NCBI RefSeq assembly: GCF_963422355.1
Contig: NC_085103.1
Span: forward strand, 1,018,231 to 1,082,230
Length of the DNA: 64,000 nucleotides
Direction of reading: 5' to 3'
Source: Corticium candelabrum
Lineage: Eukaryota; Porifera; Homoscleromorpha; Homosclerophorida; Plakinidae
In this document: positions 34,247 through 45,228 of the stretch, one piece after another
How positions within the stretch are numbered: the stretch's first letter is position 1
How the letters are laid out: each line of letters opens with the position of its first letter
The notes under the pieces: generated by a model
The model's input: only the letters and a program-made list of their open reading frames with translations
Database searches by the model: none
Told to the model about the DNA's origin: nothing
Made by a program: the position numbers and the translations under genes

Positions 34247-34551
34247 TTCTGCATGTCCAATACTCGAGTTTTCTAGTACAGAACAAAACTTGTGGAACAT
34301 GTCTGCTGCTTTTTTCGCAGTAACTCTAGCATTTGGCGCACTTTCTCCTCTTCAGAATTAGGCTGCACTCTGTCTACTATCAATCTCTCCGCGTAGGTTT
34401 ACACTCTCGTCTGCACTAGAAGATCCAGTAGCGCAAAGCTTACTCGAAGCTTGTTTGTCAAGGCTGTAAGGAGAGATCGCAAGTAAGTGTCCCACTCCGG
34501 ATCCGACACGTCACTCGTAGCTACGTTGTCACAAATATAGTGAAAAGACAT
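34247..34551 (-). pseudogene. CARD-like exon, copy B, 5' part (interrupted by gypsy)
   Basis: ATG at 34549-34551. Reads Ser-Asp-Pro-Glu-Trp-Asp-Thr-Tyr-Leu-Arg then helices leading to A-E-R-L-I-V-D-R-V-Q-P-N-S-E-E-E-K-V, and C-S-V-L-E-N-S-S-I-G-H-A at the insertion point, continuing at 29920. It has one in-frame TAA (about 34402) and a single-base shift in an A-run (about 34311), besides the 4.3-kb insertion. Same family as copies A, D, E and F. Confidence 0.7.
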
Positions 34552-34640
34552 CTAACTAGCTATAAATGTAGACGTCCCGTATATTCGTATAAAATTCATG
34601 TCTCGCATCTCAAATTACCAATCTTTCGTGCTGCTCTAAT

Positions 34641-34925
34641 AAAACTAGAATTTTAAAAACATATTCTTTGGAAAAAGAAATTGATGTGGGAATTGTATAA
34701 AAATTAAACAAAAACAAGATTTATAGATACGGTGAACCAAAGCCAGACATCATTAATGAATCCTTCCAACCCCTAAAGCGTAAAATTTACAGAATGTGGG
34801 GTTGGAAGAAATCAATAATTATGTCTGTCTTTGGTTCATATTATCTATAGACCTTGTTTCTGTTACTTTTTATACAATCTCTACATCTATTTCTACTTTT
34901 AGAATTTTTAAAAAATTCTAGTTTG
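34641..34925. repeat. Foldback element, about 130-bp arms
   Basis: Left arm from AAACTAGAATTTT to CTTCCAACCCC pairs with right arm GGGGTTGGAAGAA.. to AAATTCTAGTTT at roughly 80% through a loop of about 25 bp. No coding capacity; target duplication not clear. Confidence 0.85.
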
Positions 34926-35249
34926 GTAAGTTTCTAGGAGCGAAAAGCGCAACATACCTAAGGTGTACATTCATTAGGGCCTGTAAGCCTTTTATAAGCA
35001 TGTCTAAGATTAAGCGCGTTTTCATTAGCGTTAATTATACCTGTTTATATGTAACAGCTTCCGTTAGACATGATTCAGAGGTAGTTTACTCAAGTGGTTT
35101 ATAGGTCTACGGGGTCTACGGTACCATGATATCCTAGCACACTTTGCGCGAATATGGATTCTTATTTTTAGTGCCTTTGCTTTTTTCTTTCTTCCGTACG
35201 TGTATAATTAAATATGCAACGGCAGTCGGAATAGAACTTGGTCTAATAG
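34926..35249. other. Region without a recognisable gene
   Basis: Nothing recognised. Confidence 0.3.
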
Positions 35250-35985
35250 AGTCAGACCTCGTTATTCCGACCACGTTAGATTAGACTGGTCAGATTAGCG
35301 AGGGTGTCGGATCATCCAATAATCAGACATCAAACCTCATTATCTAAGTTGTCGCAGTAATAAGGGAAAGGTAAGGATGAAGCTCTTAATTAATCTGCTG
35401 ATAAACTCATAATGACCTGTGGTTACTTAAAATGCAATTCAATTCTACGTTACTGCGAGCGTACAACACTAATATGTTGCAGATCACTATGCAAAGATCG
35501 TACAGCACGAGTCTCATTCTTGAAAGATAGGAAATCTTGTTCCATAAAGGTTGTTAAAGTGTGAACTGCAGCAAGTGCATTAGACAAGGTGACAACAAGT
35601 GGAATTACCGTCATCTTCTTCATCTACGTCCCTATCGTCCATATCTGTAGCAGTAACCAATTCCACAATTCCTCATCATTCAGGGAGTAGCCTGCTTCAG
35701 CATCTGAGTCAACACTGACGAAGTCACTGGCTGAAATCTGATCGTCTGTAGGAATGTCCAGCAAAGAAATTAACTAGATGAGCTTTTCAACATCTGTGTC
35801 AGTTTTTTCTTCCTCCACTGAAGCATTACTAGAAAGTTGATCATTTGGAAGAATGTCAGCATGGCGCCAGCAGTTGGTAATGGTCTGTTTTGTTACTGAA
35901 TACCATGCAAAGTCAATGAAGTGAAGAGCATGTTTGATATCAATCGATTATCGAGTGTCGGAATAACGAGGTCTGACTGTCAAAG
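35250..35985. mobile_element. pogo/Tigger-type transposon deletion derivative
   Basis: Ends are inverted: AGTCAGACCTCGTTATTCCGAC at 35250-35271 and its complement ending GGTCTGACTG at about 35985. This matches the typical pogo/Tigger end. Only the 3' part of a transposase is left inside. Target TA is not preserved at both sides. Confidence 0.75.
35590..35945 (-). pseudogene. pogo/Tigger transposase C-terminal fragment
   Basis: Minus strand reads A-L-H-F-I-D-F-A-W-Y-S-V then Q-T-I-T-N-C-W-R-H-A, the C-terminal end of the DDE domain in TIGD/pogo transposases (..A-W..V..T-I-x-N-C-F-x-x-A-G), followed by an acidic tail and one in-frame stop. Confidence 0.7.
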
Positions 35986-35999
35986 TGTAAGGTGACGCG

Positions 36000-36138
36000 T
36001 GTAGCAACACGACAGCTGAGGGAGCGTAACAGAAGAGTGTCTGATTTACTGTGTTCGTCTACTTTTATAGAACCCAATGGATAGCGTGCTTTATCTAAGT
36101 AACGTGCACTACGCAATACAAAGTATCAATACACTACA
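36000..36138 (-). repeat. 3' LTR of second gypsy element
   Basis: TG..CA-bounded 139-bp block next to the polypurine tract. No second copy in the window, consistent with 5' truncation. Confidence 0.7.
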
Positions 36139-36272
36139 TCACTATTCTCCCCATCGTTTGGTTCTAGAACGTAATCCTGCATTCGCCTGGGTAGTTTGCG
36201 AATTCGTTTAGATCTTCTTAATGCAACTGGTGGTTTAGGTAAAGGGTGTTGGCTTTCTAGTTCTAGGTGCGT

Positions 36273-37300
36273 TCAAGGTTGTTCCTCCGCACCTCCCTCC
36301 GCTTCGGATAGTGACTCTTCTCCCGAGTCAGTGCTCTCGCAACCGACAGTATTGTCAGGATCTTCTGTCGATGTGGGGTGCTTTACAGGTCGCCTGTTTT
36401 TGGGACGTGGACTCCTCAATGCATTTGCAGGCATAAATAGTTCCTCACGTTGTACGTATGGCTTTAGAGCATCGTGGTGTAGCGTTATCTCTTTACTGCC
36501 ATGAGGCAATTTTAAGATCTAGACAACATCACATATTGGTCTAACAACAGCATACTGTCCTATCCAGCGCAGTGAAAGAGGTCTTGATACTTTCCGTTCT
36601 CCCGTTTTATTCCTAATCCACACCAACTCACCACATTGACATTGATGAAATACGAGATTCGACTTGTTGTAACCTTTTCTTCTCTGTACAGCCATTCGTT
36701 CCGAGTTTGTCTTGACTCTGCTACAGAGTCTAGATATTCCCGAATCTCTATCCGTCGCAAATTCTAGTGGCGTTTTACTGATTCCAGCAGGTTGTGGCCT
36801 ATGAATCACGTCTGCGGCTGCATGAACTATTGTTCTAAGATCTTCCTTGAAGACGACCTTGTAAGGTGTGGTTGCGATAGATTCATGAAATGTTGTATTG
36901 TGGGCAAATTGTATTTCTGAAAGGTGTTTCTGCCAATCTAATTGATTTGAGGCAACTATTTTAGACATAGCTCCACCCAAAGAGTGATTTAAGCGTTCAA
37001 CCGAGCCATTCCCTTGTGGGTAGTATAGAGTTGACCTTGTATGTTTAACGGCATATACCGTGAACAAACTTTTTCAACTGCTTAACTCGTAAAACAGGTG
37101 CCGAGATCCGAATGTATACATGTGGGAATCCCGTATATGCATATCCATTCAAGCAATTTCCCACATACTTCTGTCATTTGTCTTGAGATTGCATGCAACT
37201 CTGCAAATCTAGATAACGCGTCTTGGATGACCAATATATATTCAGCGCCGTTATCAGTTTTCGGCAATAGACCCTTGATGTCTATTTCAATATTCTGCAA
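36273..37300 (-). pseudogene. gypsy integrase (second element)
   Basis: 37300-37082: integrase core with D-A-L-S-R-F and G-I-P-T-C-I-H-S-D-L-G-T-C-F (second catalytic Asp). 37067-36519: catalytic Glu segment (N-G-S-V-E-R-L-N-H-S-L) and A-H-N-T-T..T-P-Y, then C-terminal domain; 36509-36273 Pol tail with L-P-H-G-S and an acidic end. Separated by one frame change and a stop. Confidence 0.85.
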
Positions 37301-37868
37301 TGGTTGTGTAGCTTTCTTTCACTCTTTTAACGGTGCTCGTGCCTTTGAACATGTTGGCATTCTTCTAGCACAAACATCGCATGACTGTATGTACTGTGCA
37401 ACATCATTCTTGATTGCAAGCCACCAAAACGGCTGTAAAATTTTTTGAAGCGTTTCCTTTACTCCCTGGAGTCCTGAAAAGGGTTCATCCTGAGCAAGAC
37501 GTAATATTTATGCAAATAAAGTCGACGGTACCACATTTTGCAATAGTCCTGACTAAGCGATCCTCTGAAGCACAGCTTCAGGAGACAAAGTAGAATTTTC
37601 CTTCAGTACTGCCTTTACCACTTTTAATTGATTTCCCATATTAACATGTGGGCCAACTCGGTCCATACCAACAATATCGCTGATTTTCGTTAGCAGTGGA
37701 TCTCTCTGTTATGCCTTCATATATTCTTTCATAGAGCAGTCGTCTCTTATACTGGCTACTAACGTTGCAGATTTTGGAGGTCGAAACGCGGCGATCGAGT
37801 TGGCAGGGTTATTGGTCCGACCTATGTTCTCGGACCAATGTTCAAGGTTTTCTCGTGTTCTAGTCGAC
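37301..37868 (-). pseudogene. gypsy integrase zinc-binding region, decayed
   Basis: Contains a Cys-containing piece around 37330-37430 in the position of the HHCC finger; many stops. Confidence 0.45.
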
Positions 37869-39055
37869 TTAGAGCATCAGCCACAATAATTTTTGATTAG
37901 TTATATATTCTACGGTAAATGAATATCCTTCAAATTCCATAATCCATCTAGCACGATTGCCCCAGGAATCTTTGGTATTCGCCAAAAACTGTAATGGACG
38001 ATGATCAGTTCTCAAACAAAACTTAGTTCCTATGAGATGATGGCAAAAATGACGGACAGCCATTACAATGGCCAGAAATTCTTTGTCATATACAGAATAC
38101 TTCCTTTCTGATTTGGAAAGTGTCTTGCTAAAATAGGCAACTGGTCCTATTCCTACTGGCGTCTGCTGAGCTAATTCTGCTCCTATCCCGACCATGGAAG
38201 CATCTGTTGTGAGAACACACATTCTATCTGGATGTGGATAACTCAGAACTGCATTAGAAATCAATATCTCTTTCAAAGTGTGAAAGCGATTTCACTTTCG
38301 TCTGAACATCGAAAGGCTTTGTTACCCTCCAAGAGGTTATACATTGGTTTAGCGATGGATGCAAACCGTAAAGCAAACTTTCCATACCAGCCCACCATAC
38401 CCAAAAACATTGTAACCTCTTTGACGTTTGCAGGTTTGGGAATCTTCGCAATTGCAGCTGTTTTTTCCGAATCTGGGCCCAGTCCATCTTTGCTTACTCG
38501 TAAACCACATAAGATAATTTCAGTCATTGCAAATTGACACTTCTTAGCTTAAATTTGGAGGCCATAATTTAACATCGTCTTAAGGGTGTCTTAAAACCGT
38601 TTAATATGATCATCGAACGAAGCCGACCAAACGCAAAGATCGTGCATATACAGTACGAGTTGAAAGAGGTGATGTGACCGAACACAGAAGCCATTATCTT
38701 AAAGAACGTAGCTGGAGCGCCTTTCAATCCGAATAGCATTCGATTGAACTCGTAAAGGCCCAACGGGCTCGAAGGCCGTCTTCTCTTTGTCGATCTCAGC
38801 AATCGGCACTTGGTAGTATCTGTGCGCTAGATCAATGTGACTGAAAATTTGGGCTCCTGTCATCGATTCCACAACTTCTATTAAATTTCCAGTTGGAATC
38901 GCCGTATCCTTAGTCTTGGACTTGAGAGCGCGATAATCTACACAGAGACATATTGAACCGTCTTTTTCTTAATTGGGCACACCGATGCTGCGTAGCCCGA
39001 TTCAGATGGTCGTATCACACCTCGTCTTTACAGTTCCTGTGCTTCTTCAACTCCA
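37869..39055 (-). pseudogene. gypsy RT / RNase H (second element), 5' end missing
   Basis: 38276-37869 is RNase H (V-L-T-T-D-A-S, D-K-E-F-L-A-I-V, R-T-D-H-R-P-L). 38527-38273 is the thumb/connection (V-T-M-F-L-G-M-V-G-W-Y). 38802-38569 is the palm (F-G-L-K-G-A-P-A-T-F) with the catalytic box unreadable in frame. Up to 39055 the fingers region remains, with a stop inside. Frame changes at about 38270 and 38560. Confidence 0.85.
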
Positions 39056-39437
39056 GATCTCCATTTTTAATTTTTTTATTATTTAAATAAATAAATATGT
39101 AAATAAATCAAAAATTAAAAAATTAAAAAATGAATGAATAAGTAAATAATAAATTATAAATAGAAAAAATAAGGATAAAATAAAACATAAATAATAATTG
39201 TCTTCTGGTGATTAAGTTTGATCTAAACCACATCACATCACTGCGGGTAGAATCGATCCAGTCTCGTTCCTCCCCAACCATTCCCGATTGTCGATCCTAA
39301 CCTAATGCATCTACGGTACACGGCAATAATACCTGTTTGATTTATTGCACACGTGCAGTGAAAATGACGACTACTGTTAGTGTCGACTTACTGCAGCACA
39401 ACAACCCATACATACACTGTTACAGTCAGAACAAAAG
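39056..39437. other. A/T-rich block and unrecognised DNA
   Basis: 39060-39190 is almost pure A/T built from AAATAAATA-like words and abuts the truncated end of the gypsy element. No gene. Confidence 0.5.
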
Positions 39438-39677
39438 TTACTGCAGTTTCTCAGCTTTATAAAGAATCCTGTAAGCTGCCCCTCTAACTCCTGCTTTATT
39501 GCAAGCATCCAGTAGTGCTTTCCTTGTTGCGTGTTCCCTTTTCTGCCATTTGTCAAGAATAGCAAAGAGAATGCGATATAGCTTTTTGTACTCTTGCTCA
39601 TATTGCGTAATCTCTTCGCCGTCAAAGCCCAGATAAATTGCAATTTCATGGTAATGAGATCCTAGCTTTTCAGCAAC
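39438..39677 (-). CDS. Death-domain exon (copy C)
   Basis: An 80-codon terminal exon: after an acceptor (..GAACAG) it reads V-A-E-K-L-G-S-H-Y-H-E-I-A-I-Y-L-G-F, then E-I-T-Q-Y-E-Q-E-Y, a long helix and A-T-R-K-A-L-L-D-A-C-N-K-A-G-V, ending L-Q stop. This is the six-helix death fold (..W/xxia..L.....i......Al..L..ac). It is intact. Upstream exons in the same direction: a short Trp-Tyr-His piece near 39725-39760 and the linker at 40087. It would mediate homotypic signalling interactions; function here is inferred from fold only. Confidence 0.8.
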   Translation of the reverse strand, partial: VAEKLGSHYHEIAIYLGFDGEEITQYEQEYKKLYRILFAILDKWQKREHATRKALLDACNKAGVRGAAYRILYKAEKLQ

Positions 39678-39758
39678 CTGTTCAAGAAACAACAAGAATA
39701 TCATTTCGATGTTGATGATACCAAAAAAATTTAACAAGGTCTTCGTGGGTGATTCTGC

Positions 39759-39760
<2 letters not shown>

Positions 39761-39840
<80 letters not shown>
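39761..39840. repeat. (TG)n microsatellite
   Basis: About 80 bp, in an intron of copy C by position. Confidence 0.97.
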
Positions 39841-39843
<3 letters not shown>

Positions 39844-40086
39844 CTGTGTGGTGTGTGTTAGTTTCGCATAGCCAGACATTAACCCCGCCCTCAACATTCT
39901 GCCTCGAGCACAACCTGCATGTCATAGCAAATCAAAAATATTGGGTCAATTGCCTAAATCTCTGTAGTGTCTTCTTTATATCATGTGTTTGCATGGGATC
40001 AGAACATCTGTATGTACGACTCGTGCTTTTGTTTTATGAACTAGTAAACTAAGAACATGACAAAAAATTGAAAATAGAGCAATTAC

Positions 40087-40194
40087 TTTATTAAGTTCGA
40101 AAGGTGTTAATTCAGCATCATCTGAGTGTGTAGCCTCTGGTGCTGCTGCTTGCTCATGAACGCCTCCACTGCAAGGTCCAGTTTCTTAAACAAC
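40087..40194 (-). CDS. Linker exon (acidic, Ala/Pro-rich), copy C
   Basis: Reads Glu-Thr-Gly-Pro-Cys-Ser-Gly-Gly-Val-His-Glu, A-P-E-A-T-H-S-D-D-A-E-L-T-P and ends AAA|GTAATT, a good donor. Acceptor TTTAAG at the other side. Low complexity; links the membrane or CARD part to the death domain. Confidence 0.55.
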
Positions 40195-40697
40195 AACCAG
40201 AGAGTAAAGACATAAATAGCAGACGAACAGCCTAGATAACGGCGCGTGTACCCTTCATTTTGTGCGCGCGAACTGAGCTAGATGTCCATGCAGTTTAGCA
40301 ATTTCAAAAAGTCAAGAAAGTTACGATGGTACAAGCTCTATAACAGCGACTAGAGAACAGAGATACTAGTGGTACATTTCATGTTTTCTATGTTGCGTTA
40401 GCACAAATCGCAAAAAATGAAGCCTCTCTTTTTGTGCTAATTCGTGTCAGTAAAACTTTCTAACAGTCCCGCAATCACGGATGAAAATGTCAGAAGGTAG
40501 CTGAGAGCGCGCATGGTCACTCGGCTCAGCTCTTGCTGAGCTGATTCTGGACGTCTCACGCACTGCTTTGTGCCGGAAGACTATTCAACAATGAAAGTTT
40601 TGAGTCGCGCACGCGCTTACTATTGTGACCATGCCAGCTTCTATAATCACGACCTCGTGTGTGATTGATATCAACGATGTAGGTTCTACACTACAAC

Positions 40698-42829
40698 TAA
40701 TAGATGCTCGATTAGCATTGTGTTAGGCGAGCGATTCAAAAAGTAGACAAAGGGCGGTTAGCAATACCAGGTCTCACTGGTGCAGTCCCTTACCCACCCT
40801 GAGTAACCCTAAAACACTACAGACCCATTGCATAACCGTAGCAAACTCTATAATTGCCATGTTACCGGTATGCAAAATATTTGAGACAGTCGCACCAGTA
40901 ATTATTGATCTAGGACTTGGTGAACATCGTGGAAAGATGGCAGCAGAACAATTAGTGCAATTTTACTATAGCAACTCGTCAATTTTGTGAACAGATGCTA
41001 ATTTCGAGAACGTTTCTCACGAAATTTCTTACAGCCCTGACTTCATGAACAGCGCGAGAATTGACTTGGACTAAAGCTTATTAATATTACTATACACTGA
41101 GAGAGAAATGAAATACCGCACAGTCGGGGACGACGAGAGCGCGCAAGATATTTGAAATTCGAGGTACATCACGACTTGTAAATAGTAATATTCAGGAAAA
41201 CTCTTCAGTTTTACACCCTAGAGAGGGATACACTTTCTCTATTTCTTTCTCTTTCTCTAACCTTTTGGAAGAAAAATTTACCACACGTTGCATCGAAGTC
41301 CACTATACAACGCCAATTAAACAGACTGATAGTATTTACTTTCATACTTAGCGGGAAGTGGACTAGCAATTAGAATGATTTAGAGACTAAAAAGCTAGCA
41401 CCCGGAGCCTGACAAGATGTGACCAGTTAGGGCTAGGATTAAGGAGGATCAAAATTAACCAATTGGCATCAAGGTCGGAAATCGGTTCTGAATTGGTTCT
41501 GAATCGCTCTTTGAAATCGACTTTGCCTGTAACCAATCACCATCAGGTACTGTTCAAATAGCAAATATGCGGGCACTTGGATTAAATCGGCAGTTCAAGT
41601 TTAACCGGCAGTTCAAGTTCAACGGACTACTTGTTTGTGCGGTTGTCTATTGTCGGCAGTTGCAAGAGGATTACGCATCCTATGCCTTCACCTGCAACAG
41701 CACAGTCTAATGACAGGCAAAAGACGTGTCCCTAATCCAAAACGTATACTTGTCACACCAGCTCTCCAGTAGCTGCTGCATGGTCAACTCGAATGGTCTT
41801 GCCTTATCTAGACTTCAAATACGAAATTACCCTGTTGTACGGTCATGATTGAACGTAGTCTAGCTGTCAGAAACGTATAGGTACTAGGATTGTCGCTAAC
41901 AACTTTAGATGCTTTACATATCCTGTTTTTATTGTACGTAGGGTTAAAACATTGATGAAGTGGCTTAGCCAACCTCAAAGATGTCGACAGTTTCTTTATG
42001 TTACAAATGCGCATGGGGCTGAGATTGAGGCTTTTGGAGAAGATTCGATTATATTAAATACAGGTACCTCTTGTCTCTTCTTGTCTGCGTTACTGCATCT
42101 ACAACAACTGCTTTCTATTAGAAAACGAAAAAATCTCCTGAGTGCTCAACCAGATGTCGCTCAAGACGGTTCAACAGGAAGAAACCGCATCTGCTGCTAG
42201 AAATTTATCATTCCGGCACGAGAATTTTCACAATCCAAGTGAAAAACAGACTAGCAAACCTCGTAGCCTTGGATCGCCATAAGGACATTATTTCGTAGAT
42301 ATTTTAGTCACCTAGCTAAGCCTGCAGTGTACCGTACTATGGTCTAGTAGCTAAATTTTAATAAATAAACGATTCAATTATACTCGTGACACATGCTACC
42401 TTGAAAAACGCTATGCTGAAGTCGGGATTTAGACAATTATTTAATATTTATTTTATTTAATTAATCAATTGATAACATGCTATTAATAGGTAGTAAACGC
42501 CGCCAATTTAATTCAAGGTGGAACTTGATTTAATCAAATCATATATCTATCCTATTAATTAATTGGATTATGAAACATTTTTATACAAAATTATATCGAT
42601 ATGCCTTTTTAGACGAACAGTGCTAGCGAAAACCTTTCAAAACCTTGAAAGGGGTTTTGTCATGTTTGAAACTGGGTTTAATAATTACACCAGGATAATT
42701 GTATCACGAACCTTGCAGGGTTTTAGAAGGGTTTCCTTGACAAGTTGCATAACCCCAAGAAACCCCGAGATAACCCCACCAATGTTTTCTGTCGGATTCC
42801 CCGTGTCTCCTACGTGTGAGCTGCTTTTC
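40698..42829. other. Region without a recognisable gene
   Basis: Short frames only (41808-42200 on both strands, 42563-42862). Nothing recognised. Confidence 0.35.
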
Positions 42830-43170
42830 TCTACTAACGTATCACTTCCAACGCTGTTTTGACGATATGCATGGACGAAATTGCCGCTCCACGACACGTG
42901 ATGTCTTATCGTCGGCTAGTAAAAGAACATCACAAAATATGTCAAATGATCCGGGCCCTTGTTTGCGAAGAACAATGAGAATATGCAAGCCAAATCTGCA
43001 TCTGATTTATCTGAGGCGCTGAAACGTTCCATTTCGTCTTTCTTTTAAGGCAAAGTTTACCATAAAGTCGACCCGAAAGTCAATTCCGTCGTGGGCACAA
43101 CATCTCAGCCACTTCCAACAACTGCGGCATGTAGCTGTTACTCCCATTGAGAGTCTCATTTTGCTAACGT
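42830..43170 (-). pseudogene. CARD-like pseudogene (copy D)
   Basis: Pieces in three frames parallel the exon at 48361-48670: V-A-E-M-L-C-P-R-R-N then a stop, K-R-K-T-K, then F-S-A-S-D-K-S-D-A-D-L-A-C-I-F and, after another shift, I-F-C-D-V-L-L-L-A-D-D-K-T-S-R-V-V. At least three frameshifts and two stops. Confidence 0.65.
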
Positions 43171-43239
43171 TTGAGTTGATTGTAGACGGCCAGCAAGCAT
43201 TGAATTGACTTACTTAAACCTTACCGGACTTTGAAAAGG

Positions 43240-44150
43240 TTAAGTTGAGCCGATGACTAGTGCAATAAAATAATTTGCCGAAAGAAGCTATTCCTGAAAT
43301 GGGCAGCGCAGCCGTCAAGTCGACCGGCTATATTTTCTGCTCCATCGTACGTTTGTACCCGACATAAAAAAAGCCGGAAAAATTTGTACTCTCAGAAACT
43401 GCAAAATTTTGGTGGAAATATGTGCTCCAGTAATACTGTCACACTCTAAAAACTGCAAAACAATTTTCCATTGGCTTCCCATCTTTTAGGTACCTAACTG
43501 TTATAGCAAATTCTTTCCAATTGACAGAATCAGTTACCTCGTCTGTTTGTAAGCCGTAGAACGCCTCAGTCACGAAAGATTGGTGCGGAATATAATCAAC
43601 CAGCTTCGTCTACAGCACCTTACCAATACACTCCAAGTGATCGTTTGACTGGTTTTTGACATGCAGTGTGCGTTTCTCGAACAGGTGTTAATGTGCTATT
43701 TTAACTGTGTTTCTCCACTGTCAATTCTGAAATCAACAAGAGTTCTGAAGTTCCACTAATTCAAAATCACACTGTCCGATACAGTAGCCAATCCGCCGTC
43801 TCTGCGTCCACGCAGAGCAATGCCCTGTCGTCCCCAAAATTCTAGACATTTTATAACTGGGACTGCTAAGAAATTTACGATTGATTGCAACCCAATTCTC
43901 AGTTTCAGCACTTACTCAGAATCTACTCTCTTCTGTATGCATTGTGTTACTTCAACAAACTCTTTTCGCCGACAGTCAGAGTCTACATGATACTAAAGGG
44001 AACTGTGCTTCAAGAAAGCGCTGTGGCCATCTTTCCAGTCTCGGTATGGAGTAGTTATAAGTAACTGAGCCCTGTTACACTGTCCATCAACTGGAAAGTA
44101 CGTATCAGCAAATTATACAGAAGATTCCGTTTTTTTCTACTGAATACATA
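43240..44150 (-). pseudogene. hAT transposase relic (ZMYM1/TTF-type)
   Basis: Minus-strand reading shows Asp-Trp-Lys-Asp-Gly then H-S-A-F-L-K-H (TTF region), E-F-W-G-R-Q-G-I-A-L-R-G, N-F-R-T-L-V-D-F-R-I-D-S-G, a T-D-E-V-T-D segment (in the position of a catalytic Asp) followed by Val-Arg-Tyr, and T-Y-D-G-A-E-N-I-A-G-R (the conserved Tyr-Asp-Gly-Ala). The order is that of hAT-family ZMYM1-like transposases. Multiple stops; dead. Confidence 0.75.
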
Positions 44151-45228
44151 AGAAATGAAAATTCTTCTAGCCAACGTCGACTGCATCGATGGATGGTCTC
44201 ATTCGGACGCCAAGAGTCTTTGTAGACGGTGTCGGGAAATTTGAATGTACCTTCAGGTATTATTGTTTGGACTAGTGCGTGCATATTTGATAGGCCTTCC
44301 CCAGCAGCAGATCAGAAGACTGCGGCTCGGAGTTTACAGAGCGGTACAAAACATTTTTCTCCTTCAAAAGCGCTCTCAGCCATTCTGCATGAATGCTGTA
44401 ATCATATAACTAATATATCTCACACAGAATTGATAGCATTAGCCACACCTTTTCAGTACCTAGTAAAGGACCCTTTAGATTAGAGTGGTAGCCTCTCCTG
44501 GATCTTGTTGTTTTCAACTATATGACATATCTTACGTTCGAAGAAATGTTCTAACTGTCGCTCCTTCCTCTTCACGGCCGGAAACTAGCCACAGTCATTG
44601 TAAGCTGGTTAATAAAACGAGCACGCGCAATTTGATCCTATAGTCACGTGGCGTTTTCAAACAGGGGACGCCCTTTGCACCGATGCCTAGATCCGCCACT
44701 GATATGCGACGGATCGTGACGGACAGCCCTCCGACGTGTTCACAATACGTGTACGCCCCGTTCCGATAAATACCATTCCAGCGTTTCATGATTACGTCCT
44801 CCTCGTTTTGCGCTTTGCTGACTGGGCAACAGCACATAATCATTTCCTATTGTGTTTCGTCAACTTCCGACGAAGTGGACAAAGTAGAAATTCCACGTCT
44901 GTCAACGCTCCGTCAACTTATCCGTTCGTCGTCCGTCTTACCGGTGTTTCGTTTGTACAGGACAAATGTCAACTTAGTTTGACGCATGCGTATTATTAAG
45001 ATGCCTGACGCTTTCTATGACTGAGTTTTTGTCAAAAGTTTGCAACAATACGAGTTGTTATGCAACGTTTTGAAGTATGAGATGATATACTTAGCGACAC
45101 CAACACAACGCGTAAGAGGCATAACAACGATGCTGGTAAGGCAAAGCGAGCGGAATTGAGGGATTTTGGGACTCTTCTGATTTTCTGCTATAATCGATCT
45201 CCGGGTTTTTCGCCACATCTAGCGCTTA
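44151..45228. other. Region without a recognisable gene
   Basis: Short frames at 44229-44483 and 44595-44999. Nothing recognised; part may be the 5' section of the adjacent hAT relic. Confidence 0.3.

Larger units (their letters stand above)
36000..39055 (-). mobile_element. Second Ty3/gypsy retrotransposon, 5'-truncated
   Basis: Minus-strand element. A 3' LTR of 139 bp (36000-36138; TGTAGTGTATTG..TTGCTACA on the minus strand) is preceded by a polypurine tract (GATGGGGAGAATAGTGA, 36155-36139). Integrase, RNase H and RT follow in order up to about 39055, where the homology ends abruptly at an A/T-rich block; the rest of pol, gag and the 5' LTR are missing. Different lineage from the element at 29.9 kb (unrelated LTR). 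Confidence 0.85.
39760..40697. repeat. Segmental duplicate, copy C
   Basis: Counterpart of 21640-22560. The match ends at about 40697 (..GATATCAACGATGTAGGTTCTACACTA), inside the start of what is the CARD-like exon in copy A, so copy C lacks the CARD. Confidence 0.85.
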
